Positions 1 to 12,060 of a stretch of 64,000 nt of DNA are shown piece after piece. This stretch comes from Lithospermum erythrorhizon (Eukaryota > Streptophyta > Magnoliopsida > Boraginales > Boraginaceae): the NCBI GenBank assembly GCA_019722365.1, contig JADFUC010001258.1:124001-188000 (forward strand), read 5' to 3'. Position 1 is the first letter of the stretch. Every line of letters begins with the position of its first letter. Under the pieces are notes generated by a model. It was not told where the DNA came from. It worked only from the letters and a program-made list of their open reading frames with translations, and did not search any database. Made by a program: the position numbers and the translations under genes.

Positions 1-1916
1 AAAATTTGCGGCATTTTCCAATGTGTACTTGGTCATACCATCATATCTACATAGAATAAAATTGTGTGTGGACTTGAAAGTTTTAAATAAACTAGTCTTA
101 AAGACTAAACCTCTATGTTCGAGTAGTTCAAGATATGGTGCTAATCCTAAGGTTTCGTTTGGTTACCGTCTAAAATGTCGTGAAAACTAGGATACAATAA
201 AATACGAATGAGTAATTGATCTTACAAAGTATGTTAACCGTAACATTTGACATTAAATTGAACTGTTCCAATCCAACTGTGTTACTCGACGACAAATACC
301 TGGTTTTCTTTTCATTAATTAATTATTCATAACAATTTACCTTCCGATTTCCCATGCACATAAATATTTATGAGAGAAAGTGTCCAACTCAACAAATCCT
401 AAAAACAATATCCCAAGATACATTTTATATATAGATTGAATGAGACATTTATATAGAGATGATAAACGAATGGATAAAAGAAAGGAGTTAGGAGACGAAC
501 CAGAAATAATTTTTAATTAAATATTCTGTATATGTTAAAATTTTATTTTCCAACAATGAACATTTATTTTTAAAAATTAAGATTGTCCCTGTAATGCAAA
601 TTTTTTTTATTATTATTTATGAATAGGGTACAAAATAAAATTCGTTGTAGGGAAAATTCCTCGGTCTTCGGGTTTTTATCAAATCGAAGGATGTGTCCAA
701 ACTATGAGTCCCTAAGCATTTCTTTGAATTTTGGTGAGATGTAAAACTTGAAGCGATTTGAAGTTGATATGAGCTTGGTATTAGCTGCTGGCTTGGTTTG
801 AACTTGACTTGATCTTGACTTGAGTTGGATATGTCTCACATTCTGATTTGGATATGTCTGGGTGAGACTTGATGCGGACTTGGATATGGTCCGAGCAGGA
901 GCCTTAGCGGCGTAATCCGTGTTGGACTTGATCGTGGATCTTGGACTTGTTTTTCAATTACATGTGGAAACGATGGAGTACTACTATGACGTTTGTAGTC
1001 TGAGAACTGATGTTGTGGTGGGGCCCAGCCTGCCGGTGAAGGCTAGGACTTCAGCAGAGCTACTTGAGATAGACTCGAACTTGAAGGCTGTATGGAGTAG
1101 TAGCAAGCAAGTGTTGAAGCAGATTCTTTTTTAACGTACTAATTTTAAGCCCCACGTTCGTTAAAGGAAATTTTAAACTCCGAGCTTGAGGCTTCTTTCT
1201 TGATTTGAGATGCTTGTCTGGCTCAAATTTTTCTTGAACTTGAAGAAATTCTGCGTTGTATAGTAATTCACCTTAGGCGCCTATTTGGGGTCCTTGAACT
1301 TTTAGACTTTAATTTAACCCCAAACTTCACGGAGTCTTCATTTTAAATCTCGTTCATTATGGGTCTTCATTTTAGTCCACGTGACTTCCGAAACCTTAGT
1401 TGCCACATAGCGATTTTTAATCCAGTAAAATTGGGGATTTTCCACAACCCTCATTTCAATTGACATTTAATTGGGGGTTATTTTCTCGTGAACCCTCTTC
1501 CGAGTTTAAAATTAGGATTAATTATTTTTTTTACTTCGATTAATTCCAGGGGTTAATTCCGCCCGAACCACCTAAGTGAGGATTTAGGTCTGTATTTAGG
1601 ATTTGTCGAGCCTAATTAGCCACATGGAATTTTTAGTGGCTCGAATTTTAATTAATTTGATTAATTCATGCTTGTCAATTTAATTGTTATTTTAATAAAT
1701 TTTCCATGTCTACAAATTGCCTCCTCGGGCAGATTGCATCTTTGGCAGTGAGTGTCGGGTTTGACTTAGACAATTTTCATTTCAACACATGTTGGTACTC
1801 TAGAGGTCTCGTCACTGCGTTGTGTGGGTATAGCGCGTCACTCTTTCACTTCCTGCTTGACATCAGTCCTTGCCCGACTTATTGGATAAGCCGGTTGTAT
1901 AGACATTTGATGTGAA
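1..1916. other. Gene-less AT-rich DNA
   Basis: I see no coding region I can support. The stretch at about 745-960 repeats GACTTGA- and GGATATG-like words many times, which looks like decayed short tandem sequence. The 71- and 69-codon open frames at 919 and 1706 resemble no family I recognise. They may be relics of a transposon, but nothing in them shows it. Confidence 0.5.
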
Positions 1917-3423
1917 TTTAGTACACATTTTTAAACAAATAATACTAAAAATATTATTAAATAAATATCTATGAATCATATATTAAATATATATCACGCA
2001 GCTAGATAAATAAATAAAAATATTATTAATATAGTAGAATAAACATGATTCTAATATATTATTAATTATTATTATTATTAATTATATAATTACTATAGTT
2101 ATTATTATCATTAATTATAATAATAATTATTATTATTAATAAGTAATAATTATTATATTATTATTATAAAACTAATTATTATTATTATTAATTATTATTA
2201 TTATAAATAATAATTATTATTATAATTATTATTAATATAATTATTTTTTATTTTACTTTTCTTATTATTATTATAGTTTTATTATTTTTATTGTGTCTTT
2301 TTGTATTATTTTGATATTATTAATTAATTTTATTTAATATTGTATTTATTATTATTTTTATTGTGTATTATTATTATTTTCTAATAATTATAATTATAAT
2401 AATTATTATTAATATTATTTTTCTTTTTTGTTATTATTATTATTGTTTGGTTATTATTATTATTCATTTTTATCATTATTATTATTTTATAATTTTTATA
2501 ATTATTATTATTTTATTAATTGCATTATTAATAATATAATTATTTTTATTTTATTTTTTACTATTATTTTTATAATTTTATTATAATTATTTTTAATTAT
2601 TATTTTTATTTATTATTATTATTATTATTTTTATTTTATTATTTTGTTATTATTATTATTAATTATTATTATTATTATTTTTCTAATAATTACAATTATA
2701 ATTATTTTATATTATTATTATTGTTTGATTATTATTATTATTATTATTAACATTTTTAATATTATTATTATTTTATTATTATTATTTTTGTTATTATTAT
2801 TTATTATTTCATTACTATTTTTATTATTATTTTATTTTATTATTTTTTGTTATTATTATTATTATTATTATTAATATTATTATTTTTTATTTTTTGTTAT
2901 TATTATCGTTATTTTTTCATTATTCTATAATTTTTCAATTATTATTACTTCTTTTATTATTATTATTAGTATTTCTATTTTTATTATTATTATTATTTCT
3001 ATTTTTATATTTTATTTCTTATTATTTTTATATTCTTATTATTAATATTCTTATTATTATTATTTTATTTTAATATTTTTTACTATTATTATTATTATTA
3101 TTCTTATTATCATTATTATTATTACTTTTATTATTATTATTTTTGTTATTATTATGATTGTTGTTAATATTTTTATTATTTTATTAATATTATTATTAAT
3201 ATTTTTATTATTATTATCACTTTTCTTGTTATTTTTATTTTTATTATTTTTTGTTATTATTATTTTTTATTTTTATTATTCTTTTTTATTATTCTTTTTT
3301 ATTAATATTAATATTATTTTTTATTTTTTATTATTCTTTTTATTTATTATTATTTTATTTATTTATTTATTATTATCATTTATTTTATTATTATATTGTG
3401 ATTATTATTATTACATTTACTAT

Positions 3424-3472
<49 letters not shown>

Positions 3473-3990
3473 TTTTTATTATTCTGAGTATTAATATTAA
3501 TATTATTTTATTTTTTATTTTCATTTTTATCGTTATGTAAGGATACAAAGGCTAGGCTCTTTGCATTCATTCTCTACCAAAAAAAATCAGAACTGAGCCC
3601 CCAATTCAAACACAAATTCATATTAGCTTTCTTACATTTGAGTCTATGCGAGCTATTTTTATAGATTCATTCTATTTATTATTGTTATTATGATTACAAA
3701 ATAATAGTAATGATAATAATAATAATGATGAAGGATAGGAAGGTAGAGATGTGAAGAAATATGAAGGAAGAAGTATGTAAATTTGAATTTTTATCACTTC
3801 TAATTTTTTTTAAGAAGAGAAAAAATAAGTAGAGAATTTTATTTAAAATTTTTATTGGGATTTTGATAGTATATTTATTAAGTTCTTAAAATGATTCATT
3901 AACAAACAAACTTAACAAATTATCTATTGAATTAATTAATTTTAAGTGCTTAATAAATTTAATAAACACCCCCTTAATTTTCAGTTTAAA
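1917..3990. repeat. MITE-like repeat, copy 1, with a greatly expanded (TTA)n core
   Basis: The left shoulder (about 1955-2070) and right shoulder (about 3715-3990) match the shoulders of a second, much shorter copy at about 21290-21878. Shared features on the left are an AT-rich lead-in, a run of AAATAAATAA and AGAATAAA.ATGATT before the ATT repeats. On the right they are a GGAAGGTAGAGATG-like purine block and a TAAGTTCTTAAAAT segment. The core grew from about 170 bp in the other copy to about 1.5 kb here. Assignment to a non-autonomous DNA transposon rests on the terminal inverted repeat seen in copy 2; the exact ends here are uncertain. Confidence 0.5.
2040..3537. repeat. Long imperfect (TTA/ATT)n microsatellite
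   Basis: About 1.5 kb made almost only of TTA, ATT and TTTTA words, with few G or C. The longest perfect run lies at about 3430-3470. It opens spurious reading frames of Ile, Leu, Phe and Tyr that are not genes. Confidence 0.95.
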
Positions 3991-4184
3991 ACGATGACAT
4001 GTGGAATTATGGATCTATAATATACTGCACATATCCGGCATTACGAAGTGAACACTAGCAATATAAGTCGAGCTTTAAAGCAATCAACTTTGATGATGTG
4101 CTCCTAGTTGGATTTTTATAATTTATTTACTAAAAGAAAACACATCAGAATATCAAATAAATTATTCAATATTTATTCATTTGT

Positions 4185-4290
4185 AGGATTCACGATCGTT
4201 GTTCATAGAGTTCGCACTAAGTAGATGTCTCGAACTCATGACTTACGTAAAAGCTGTCCTCTCCACCAACTTGGGCATCTTAGGACACAT
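4185..4290 (-). mobile_element. tRNA-derived SINE-like head
   Basis: Read on the minus strand this contains an A-box-like GCCCAAGTTGGTGGAG and, about 30 nt later, a B-box-like GAGTTCGAGAC. This is the internal RNA polymerase III promoter layout of tRNA genes and tRNA-derived SINEs. There is no matching acceptor stem, so it is more likely a SINE remnant than a tRNA gene. The 3' body and tail are not clear. Confidence 0.5.
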
Positions 4291-4429
4291 TGTCAGCTCA
4301 TTTATTGATTTGCTATTGGAGGCAATATTGCCAATGAGAACAAACCGGTGGCTCTAATTGTTAATCGACCCGCGAATAAACACCAATGACAATCGGGTGG
4401 TCGTCGTCGAAGAAGGTCATAGTGCGAAC

Positions 4430-5865
4430 ATTGTCAACGACATGGGCACACGAAGACCATATGTTAGGAAATTCATGGAAAGCCCACCAAGCCCAGACCA
4501 CAAGAAAAGTGACATGGAGACCGATGCAAGTTCTGACCGCTGAGCACCAACCGAATGGAGCTTTTTTTCGAGCTTGGCCGCCAAAAAAGAAATGTTGCTA
4601 ATTATTAGCGGCCCTACTGTACTTCGGCAAAGGAAGATCTCTGGGCAAATCTGCAGCTCTTCCATTCTTACCACATAAGCCGTGCTCTGTCATCGAACTT
4701 GTGCTGTCGTTCGAACCTAATTTCATGGATAATTGATTACGGAACATCCGAGCATATGACATCTCATTTATATTTATTTAATTGCATATCCCGTACCTAA
4801 TCTATCGATAACCATCAATTGAATAATAATCATCGGGGTGATTAATCTATAGATTGAGGTATATAATTTAGAAATAAAAATAGAGATAGAGATAATCTGA
4901 ATTGAGAACATGAGAATATGTGAATGGGAAACTGATTCTTGCAAGATCAACCCCCGATTCCCAGAGGCCTGTCGTGCGAAGGGGGTGAATATTTAAGAAT
5001 TGCTAATAGAACTCCTATTTTAATTAAGGGCAGGGTGAAATCAGAATATCCAAAAATTTAGTGTTAAAAAATATTTTACATGTTCCTCATTTGGCCTATA
5101 ACTTAACTTTTGTTAGCAGACCCATGATAATAATTGTATTGCTCAATTTTCTCCGACTCTTGCATCTTTCAGGATCGAACGTAAGGAATGATGATTGGCA
5201 GTGCTAAGAATCGTGATGGACTTTATTATTATGCGAATGAACATTTAAAGTTTAATTCTTGTTTATTATCTCGTATTTCTGAATATTCGTATGATATTAT
5301 CGGCTTGACCACCCGAGCTTTAATTATCTACAAAAATTGTTTCCTAAGTTAGTGTCACCTGAGAATATACAATGTGATATATGTCAACTTCCAAAACACA
5401 CCGTTCCTACATTCCAAAAAAAATCCTATAACTAAAGTCCATTTTCTATAATTTCTAGTGTGGGCCATCAAATGACTACATCTAATGGAATGGAATTGGT
5501 TCATCGTATTTGTTGATGATCTTTTTAACAAGTTTTAAACTCTTAAAAACTCTAATTGATGTTTCTTTTCAAAAAAAAATTCCTGATTCCAAACTCAATT
5601 TTCATTAAGGTTTCGCTGAGATAATTAATGGCACCGAATATTTTAACTCTATTTTTGACAAATTACCATTGACGCTAATTATCATACCCAGCTTTGTTTA
5701 GCCAATGCCCCATGAAAATCAGGAAGGTAGAACGTAAAAATGCCCCACTAGTGGAGGTTGCACGAGCACTTTCGTATTTCATACCGTTCACAATATTTAC
5801 TGGGGATGCCATCCTTATGTTGGGATTTAGGACTCAAGCAATCAATAAAACGACGAGGTTTAGTG
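4430..5865 (+). pseudogene. Copia element A, 5' part: gag end, protease, GAG-pre-integrase, integrase core (decayed)
   Basis: Several typical Ty1/copia blocks appear in order but in changing frames. At about 4463 a gag motif reads EIHGKPTKP, like the CWKIHGKP motif before the protease. At about 4712-4762 the protease active-site region reads SWIIDYGTSEHMT, where the usual serine of D-S/T-G is Tyr. At about 5060 LKNILHVPHLAYNL and at about 5305 RLDHPSFNYLQKLFPKL mark the GAG-pre-integrase domain. A CDICQLPKH zinc-binding remnant follows, then WFIVFVDDLF and NGTEYFNSIF of the integrase core, and VERKN...LVEVARAL at 5715-5770. Stops and frameshifts rule out function. The reading breaks at about 5865, where element B is inserted, and resumes near 8775. 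The 5' LTR and most of gag were not found. Confidence 0.8.
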
Positions 5866-6395
5866 GAAATAAATAGACAAAAGGAATTTATCTGAGGTTC
5901 CCACCGATGTGAAGAGTATGTTGTGCTGGAATCCTTTATAATCTAGAAGATTAATTACCAGAAACTCTACTAATAGAATCTATGTTGAGTATTTTCTTAT
6001 ATCTGAAAATCTTAACCCATAATCTCTAAGAACAAAACTATGTTCTTGAGAAATGTATAGACAAAATATTCTTATAGGATGATTTATTTACCTATTTTAG
6101 TATTTATGTGATAAATAAAACTCATACAAAATATCCTATATTTGTAAACGACAAACCTACCAAAGCTAAAACTTACTTGGGCTTCAAGTTGTCAAAAACC
6201 GCCTCAAAATAGGTCATCCGGAACCCGCGTCGAGAGTAAGGTCGGGACTGAGGCGGTCCACTAAGCTTCTCACCCAACTCCCTTGCCCAGGCTTTTCTGA
6301 GGTAGGGACATGAGTCGGGACCAAGTGAGTCCTAGGATTTTCTAACTTTCTCTTGCCGACAGAGAGTGGCTTCAAGCTCCCAGCAAATCTCACTT
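5866..6395 (-). repeat. Element B 3' LTR (left copy, end truncated)
   Basis: It matches 8243-8760 in order: the AAATAAATAGAC block, TATGTTGA, the AACAAAACTATTCTTGAGAA-like block, the TATAAATATAGGAT-like block, and the GTCCC-rich stretch ending near the GTCGGC motif. About 70 bp present at the outer end of the right LTR are missing. The inner boundary is approximate. Confidence 0.65.
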
Positions 6396-7203
6396 GAAGC
6401 ATATTTCGGATCATGTCTTAGAACCCCATCTGATCCTGAGTTCGGCATCACTGCTCAGCTGCAGAAGCTAATCTGACTTGTCTGATTTCTTTTCCAATTC
6501 CAAAACATCCTGAATGATACCAACTTGACTATCAAAGAGAACTAAAATAGTCATTACCTTTGTCGTTGGACTTTACCCTCATTCGAACAATCGCACAATG
6601 CTCTGCCTTTTCTTCTTGATCTTGTGATCTTGACGAGGCAACTTTGGAAAACCTCGAAGCTCGATTGGTCAACAATAATTTCTCTCTTCTGCGCTTCCCA
6701 TTCCATGTATACGACTTCCTTTGATCTAATTCATTGACCACCTTCAATAGTTAGAAAATAAGGTAAAGTTGGGAACACACCTGCGCTATGATTAAATGCG
6801 ACCTGAGCCAGTTGCGTCGCTGAGTTCGCGGACTGAACTCATCACCAAGCGAAGTATTTTATTATGCCAATTGGGGTACCTTCAAACGCTTCAGTATCTT
6901 CGACTCATTAGAATCTCCGAGAACCTCTTAGTACATCGAGCAGGGAATTGCATACTTGACGATCCTATCTCTCTTCATGTAGAAACTCTCATGTCAGATC
7001 TCGCATCTTTCCATTGTACCCACGGATCCTCACAATTCAACTTCTTCTAAGAACCGTCAACCAAGTATAAATTGCACGACTTTACCCTTTAGTTATAACC
7101 ATAGTTCCCGAACTACCTTCAACTCTAATTTTCAAAAATGATTCTATAACCGTCAATCAGTGACTCGCCCGAAATTAAACTTTTTCCACTAATTTAGGAA
7201 CAC

Positions 7204-7389
7204 TCATCTTTGTCGGTTTCGAGAAAGAACCATCGAGACAACCTCAAATTCACATCTCCGTGCCACTTCTAACGGTTCACCATCGTGAAAGTATTGTTCC
7301 AAAATTACGGCAATATAATTTAAAATTATATTCCTCGTAAGTGGTATGGAAAGCTCCGAGAATCTATATCTAGGAATCAATGGAAGCAT
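7204..7389 (-). pseudogene. Element B protease-region fragment
   Basis: A 61-codon open stretch on the minus strand contains LNYIAVILEQYFHDGEPLEV. This resembles the segment after the copia protease active site, where many plant elements read YVxGxFGxVYxxDGxPLxVV. The DSGAS motif itself has decayed. Confidence 0.6.
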
Positions 7390-7779
7390 TCTGGATAGAA
7401 CTAAAGAGATAAGAATAATTGCTCAACACAACATGAGCATCATCATTCTCTTTGCCGAGTGCCTCTTCATGTGACCCAGTTTTTGCTACAACCACCTGAA
7501 GATCATAAGCCCCTTGGCTACACTGCACTCTTGTGATCTCCCGATATTTTCAAGGCACTCATGGATTTCAGCCTCTTCCTGCCAATGTAGGGCTTACTTT
7601 CGACACGCTTCACCTATGTGAAAACAATGCAGTACCTCACGGGAACAGATACGTTCTTCTTTACCTTGAGTTCAACTTGTTAGTACCTACAAAATTACCT
7701 TCATTAAACCAATGTCGGGTAACAAAATCAGTCCTGGAATGTAAATCAAATTCAACTGCCGTTGACAGTTGATTTATAA

Positions 7780-8130
7780 AAGCTATTGTCGTTTAGGTGT
7801 CTGGGTGCCAGGTAATAGTCTTGTCATGAAGTACATATCGTTTGTAGAAGGTTTCTCATCTGGTCTACCTAAGCACTTGGTAGAAGCCACTTTGTTGTGG
7901 TGGTTTCCCTTTTGCAACGTTCCTCGACAAGTAAGGATGCAAATTCACGCTGAACACATGGCTTTCACAGTTGCTTTCTATTTCATAATCAACACTTAGG
8001 CTGCTCCTAGTGTTTTGTTCAGCTTCTTCCCGTATAGATGATCCTCAGCATATCCTCGATAGGGAAAATCAATTTCATCGAATTTTTCTACAACATGTCC
8101 ACCAGGCTCCTTTGCCTCGACCATTAATTC
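7780..8130 (-). pseudogene. Element B gag fragment
   Basis: Just after the primer-binding site the minus strand reads KFDEIDFP and DHLYGKKLNKTLG, matching the N-terminal copia gag pattern KFDGxNFxxWKxxMEDYLYxKxL. Further on it reads DEKPSTNDMYFMTRL, matching the gag YEKPSxxNKxxLMxxL pattern. Stops and frame changes break it. Confidence 0.65.
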
Positions 8131-8172
8131 TTGAACTCTCGGAGCAAGCTACAACCAAGCCACGATACCAAT

Positions 8173-8760
8173 TATTAGGATTTAGTCCTAAATCCTCCCA
8201 AAGTTTCAAATAATGAATAAGAGCGATAGGAATTAAAAGTGTGAAATAAATAGACTTTAAAAAATTTATACGGGTTCCCTCTCGATATGAAAGATGCGTT
8301 TTGTTCTTCTGCGAGATCACTATGATCCGGAGGAAGATTATTCTGAAGCCCTACCACTAGCTAGAAGCTATGTTGATATTACTAACATATAGAAAATCTC
8401 AACCCACGAGCCTACAAGAACAAAACTATTCTTGAGAATATTATAGACCTAATATTCTTTTAGGACAATTATTTTTCTATTCTAATATTTGTATGATAAA
8501 TCAAACTCATGCAAAAATCCTATATTTATAGGCTAAACAAACCTACCCAAATCTTGGCTTTCCTTGAGAACTGATTGTCAAAAAGCCGCCTTAAAATGTC
8601 TTTCGAAACTCCGTCGAGAGAACAAGGTTGGGACTAAATTTTGGTCCCTAAATTTCATTCTTATGAAACTTTGCACGAGGTAGGGACATAGATTAAGTAA
8701 ACAAGTCCCTACACAGTCCCTAACTTTCTGTCGGCCAAGAAATTGAGCTGTTCGACACAC
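8173..8760 (-). repeat. Element B 5' LTR (right copy)
   Basis: This is the direct-repeat partner of 5866-6395. It lies directly upstream, on the minus strand, of the TTGGTATCGTGGC primer-binding site. The outer edge is set where element A coding sequence resumes. Confidence 0.65.
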
Positions 8761-8774
8761 TAACTATTTGGATA

Positions 8775-11055
8775 TCTTATAAATTCCTCCCAAATCGTAC
8801 TCTAAATTTTAAAAACTCCCTCTACTAGGTGCCAGAAAAAATATATCTCATGTTTTCACATACTCTTCCCTAAAACTTTTAGTTTGCCTTTGCATTTGTT
8901 CATTTCTCAGACCAGATCCAAATTGGACCCTCGTTCTATTACAACAGTTTTTATTTAGATTTTCTGCCCTTGAAGGTTATTGATGTTTTGTCCTCGAAAC
9001 AAAATAAAATTTTTTACATCGCGTGATGTCACTTTTTTGAAAAATGTCCTATTTTTCTACAATATTTCACTTGGGAGAGCATATACACAAAGTAAAAATT
9101 TGGTTTTAGGAGTGCTATTGGTTCTACATACGTGAGCGCCCATGAATGATAAATCCAGGATATTTACCATTGAAGCCTAAGCGGTAGAAAATCATGTTTC
9201 TCGAGATGACTCAAACATTTGATGATTATCAAAACATTCAAAATACTTATCAATCTAAACTTCATTGTTTACTAGAAAAAAGAAAGGAAAAATGAAATCG
9301 CGAGTTCAGCGTAGCCAAGAGTCGTCGATGAATGAACAACAGAAAATGATCAAGCAGGTAATCATCGGGTAATAATATAACCCGATAAATGACTTAGATG
9401 TTCCTATTGCTATTAGAAAAGGAAAAAAGAATTGTACATCTTGTGAATAAGTTTGCATGTTACACTTACTCATCTCCTCTTTTCGAGTTTTTACTCTTGA
9501 GTCTTTCCGAATTATTGCCTCCTAGGAACATTTCAAGAAGCTTCTGAGTGGAAAAAAGTTGTCCTAAAAATGAAAGCTTTACATGACAATCAAACTTGGA
9601 AACCCTTTTAACCCTAGCAAAAAAATGGTTGGATGCAAAATGGGTTTCGTACTTAAATATAATGAAAAAGGGGAGATTGAGAGGTATAAAGCTAGACTTG
9701 TTGCGAGCAGGTTTTACTTTCGAGCCTCTGTGGATTGACTTGATGAGACATTCGCCCCGATAGCCGTGAATACTATTAGAATTCTCCTCTCTTTAGGCTG
9801 TAAATACGGATTTGGAAGCCGCACATTTGGATATGAAATCATAAATAACCAAATGGAGAGTTAAACAATTTTACATGATACAACCTCGAGGATTTGTACA
9901 AGGAATGAGCCAAGGGTTTTAAACTTTAAAATCTGTAAACTGACCTCAAACGATTGCAGGCTTGGTTTAATAAATTCTCAAAAAGTAGATACTCATAGAG
10001 TATAAACAAAGTCAGAGACAGTTAAATACCATGTTCATTAGATGTACATGTAGCATTAAAGTGCTTTGACACAGTAATATATGTTGTGATATTATTAATA
10101 CAACCAATAATGTAGCATAAATAAAGAATATAAAGAAACTAATAGCAGAAATTCGAGGTAAAAGAAAAACTTGGGGATGCTAAAATATCTCTTGAATGGA
10201 GATTGAATATTTCGAGGAATGGAGATTGCACACGAATTATCTGAGGATTCTCGAGTATCACAAGAAAAGTACACACACTAGACCTAGAAAAGACATGGAT
10301 GTTAGGTACAAATCAACAATACTCCCACTTGAACTAAGGGAACAAGGATCGAATGTTTGAGCATTGACCCGCAGTTGACAAAACAATAAACTTGATATAC
10401 CGGTAGAAACTTATATACCTTTCGTATAAGACCGATGTGCATTTATCGTAAGTCTTGTAAGCCAACATATGCACAATCCTTGTCAGGGACACAGGATGCG
10501 ATCTAACTAATTTTAAGTACGAAGCGGGAACCAAGCAAGGGTTATTTTGAAAATCGGAAGAGACACTCAATGAAAGTGTTTACAAATCTTGTTGCAGGCG
10601 GGGATGAGTGATGACAAAAATCAACCTCGAGGATACTATGCTCTTGTGTGTAGGATCGGAATTTGGTTACATGGCGAAATAAACGAGAATGTAGTAGCTA
10701 GAGCAGTGTTGAAGCCGAATATAGAGCTATAGCCACATAGAAGTATGTGAGGTGATTTGGATTAAAAGAATATACGAAGAACTTAATATACAATTCGATG
10801 GACCAATCTAACTCTATTGCGATAACCAGTTAGCCATCAACATAGCTCACAACCCAGTTCAACATGATCGAACCAAGCATGTAGAGGTGGATATACACTT
10901 CATCAAAGAAAAAATTGAAGGAAGGATCATCAATATTCAACATGTTCCTATCGGGCAACAACTAGCAGATATCCTCACGAATGGACTATCAGAAAAATAG
11001 TTTAGTTTACCTCTAAACAAGTTTGGACTCATCAACATCTACAATCCAGCTTAAA
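8775..11055 (+). pseudogene. Copia element A, 3' part: integrase C-terminus, reverse transcriptase, RNase H (decayed)
   Basis: It resumes the element A reading after the element B insertion. At about 8870-9060 it shows the region usually reading FGCxCFVH...KLDP...VFxGYS..GYxCY, here badly broken. From 9390 to 9990 come DVPIAIRKGKK, a SFRVF segment, KWVF-like and EIERYKARLVAS, then the LKSVN.LKRLQAWF remnant of the conserved KxLYGLKQxPRAWF. RNase H is well preserved in segments from about 10560 to 11000: AEYRA, EVIWIKRI, YCDNQLAINIAHNPVQHDRTKHVEVD, and the tail QLADILT. Numerous stops and small indels remain. A polypurine tract AAAGGGGAG follows at 11054-11062. Confidence 0.82.
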
Positions 11056-11062
11056 GGGGAGT

Positions 11063-11270
11063 ATTAGCATTAGCATTTAAGAAATTTTGTTTTAGGGGAA
11101 TATTCTGTAGTGGTAGAATGATTGTATTAGGTGTTGGTGATGCCTTGAGCTATTACACATTTGGCTGCTTTTTCCTTTTTATAGGGGTCTCACTCATGTA
11201 TAAATATGTAAAACATAACTCATATCAATACAAGGTGAACTATTCACAACAACAATTACTTATCTTTTAC
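11063..11270 (+). repeat. Element A 3' LTR
   Basis: It begins right after the polypurine tract AAAGGGGAG, with TATTAGCATTAG (probably a mutated TGTTAG start). It runs about 200 bp and contains CATGTATAAATATGTAAAAC, a plausible promoter/terminator region. No matching 5' LTR was found, so the outer boundary is a guess. Confidence 0.5.
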
Positions 11271-11281
11271 CTGGTCAGATT

Positions 11282-11520
11282 AATTTAAAATGAGTGCCTT
11301 TGGTCTACTTGAATAAGATAGTCTCGTGTCGGGCGACACGATGTTGTCTCAAAATTGTGAGATTTAGGTTGCAGAGGATCAATAGCAGCACACATCATGA
11401 TGCTGAACAATTTTCTTATAAACTGCAGTGGATCTCTCGAGCAATCTAACAATGCTCTTTGAGCTACTTGAACTTTATCTGTGTGATAGTTTCTAACGCG
11501 ACTCAAAATCCATCCAGCTA
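11282..11520 (-). other. Unrecognised open frame next to element C
   Basis: A stop-free minus-strand stretch of about 79 codons runs from about 11518 down to a stop at 11285. It contains VQVAQRALLDCSRDPLQFI and CRPTRDYLIQVDQ. There is no ATG; a CTTTAG just before it could be a splice acceptor, which would make it the last exon of a broken gene whose intron received element C. I recognise no family, and it may be chance. Confidence 0.2.
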
Positions 11521-11530
11521 AAGATCAGGT

Positions 11531-12008
11531 TATTGTAATTGTTTGAATAAAACGTTATCAATGAAGGAACTCTAAATCTAACTTATTATCGAATAACCGT
11601 ATTAACTAGATCAATTCAAAATGATTAAACAATGCAATAGAAATATAATTAAAACAAGAGAATTTGTTTATTTCAGCGTTCCACTCCACAGCTAATAATA
11701 ACTTCTCTTTATTGAAGAACAAAATAATGATTACAATACTCAACTTTGATCTCTCAACTAATAGCTAACTATTGTTTCAGATTAATTCATATGTTTACAA
11801 GATTGAATTCGGCTACTATATATAGGCTAACTATTCGACATAGACTAGGACTAGGTTTGTATAATCCTACTTCTAATCGAACAAGAACTCCTAAACATAT
11901 ATGGACTATGAACTCCAATCCTTATAGAATTCTTCCATTGATCTTGATGCAATTGCTCCTTGAGTTTCCAGCGTGTGCATGAGTCCGTCTGAGCGAGGAA
12001 TTCTGACA
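11531..12008 (-). repeat. Element C 3' LTR
   Basis: It is nearly collinear with 15985-16460 over its whole length; both contain GAATAAAACGTTATCAATGA and TTCGGCTACTATATATAGGC. The minus-strand polypurine tract lies directly inside it at about 12009-12021. Confidence 0.9.
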
Positions 12009-12060
12009 ATTCTCCCCACTTTCTAGAACTGAGAGAAGGAATTAAACTCCCATGAGTTTA

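Larger units (their letters stand above)
5866..8760 (-). mobile_element. Copia element B: internally deleted, nested in element A
   Basis: Two similar direct segments (about 5866-6395 and 8173-8760) enclose a 1.8 kb interior. On the minus strand the right segment is followed by TTGGTATCGTGGC, a primer-binding-site sequence of the initiator-Met type, at about 8160-8171. Decayed copia gag and protease follow. Integrase, reverse transcriptase and RNase H are absent, so the element needed proteins from elsewhere to move. Element A coding sequence is interrupted exactly here, in its integrase domain. B therefore inserted after A and in the opposite orientation. I could not confirm a target-site duplication. 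Confidence 0.75.

Noticed and set aside
2644..3540. Open frames of Ile/Leu/Phe/Tyr in the ATT array
   Set aside because: They are translations of a trinucleotide microsatellite and have no protein-like composition.
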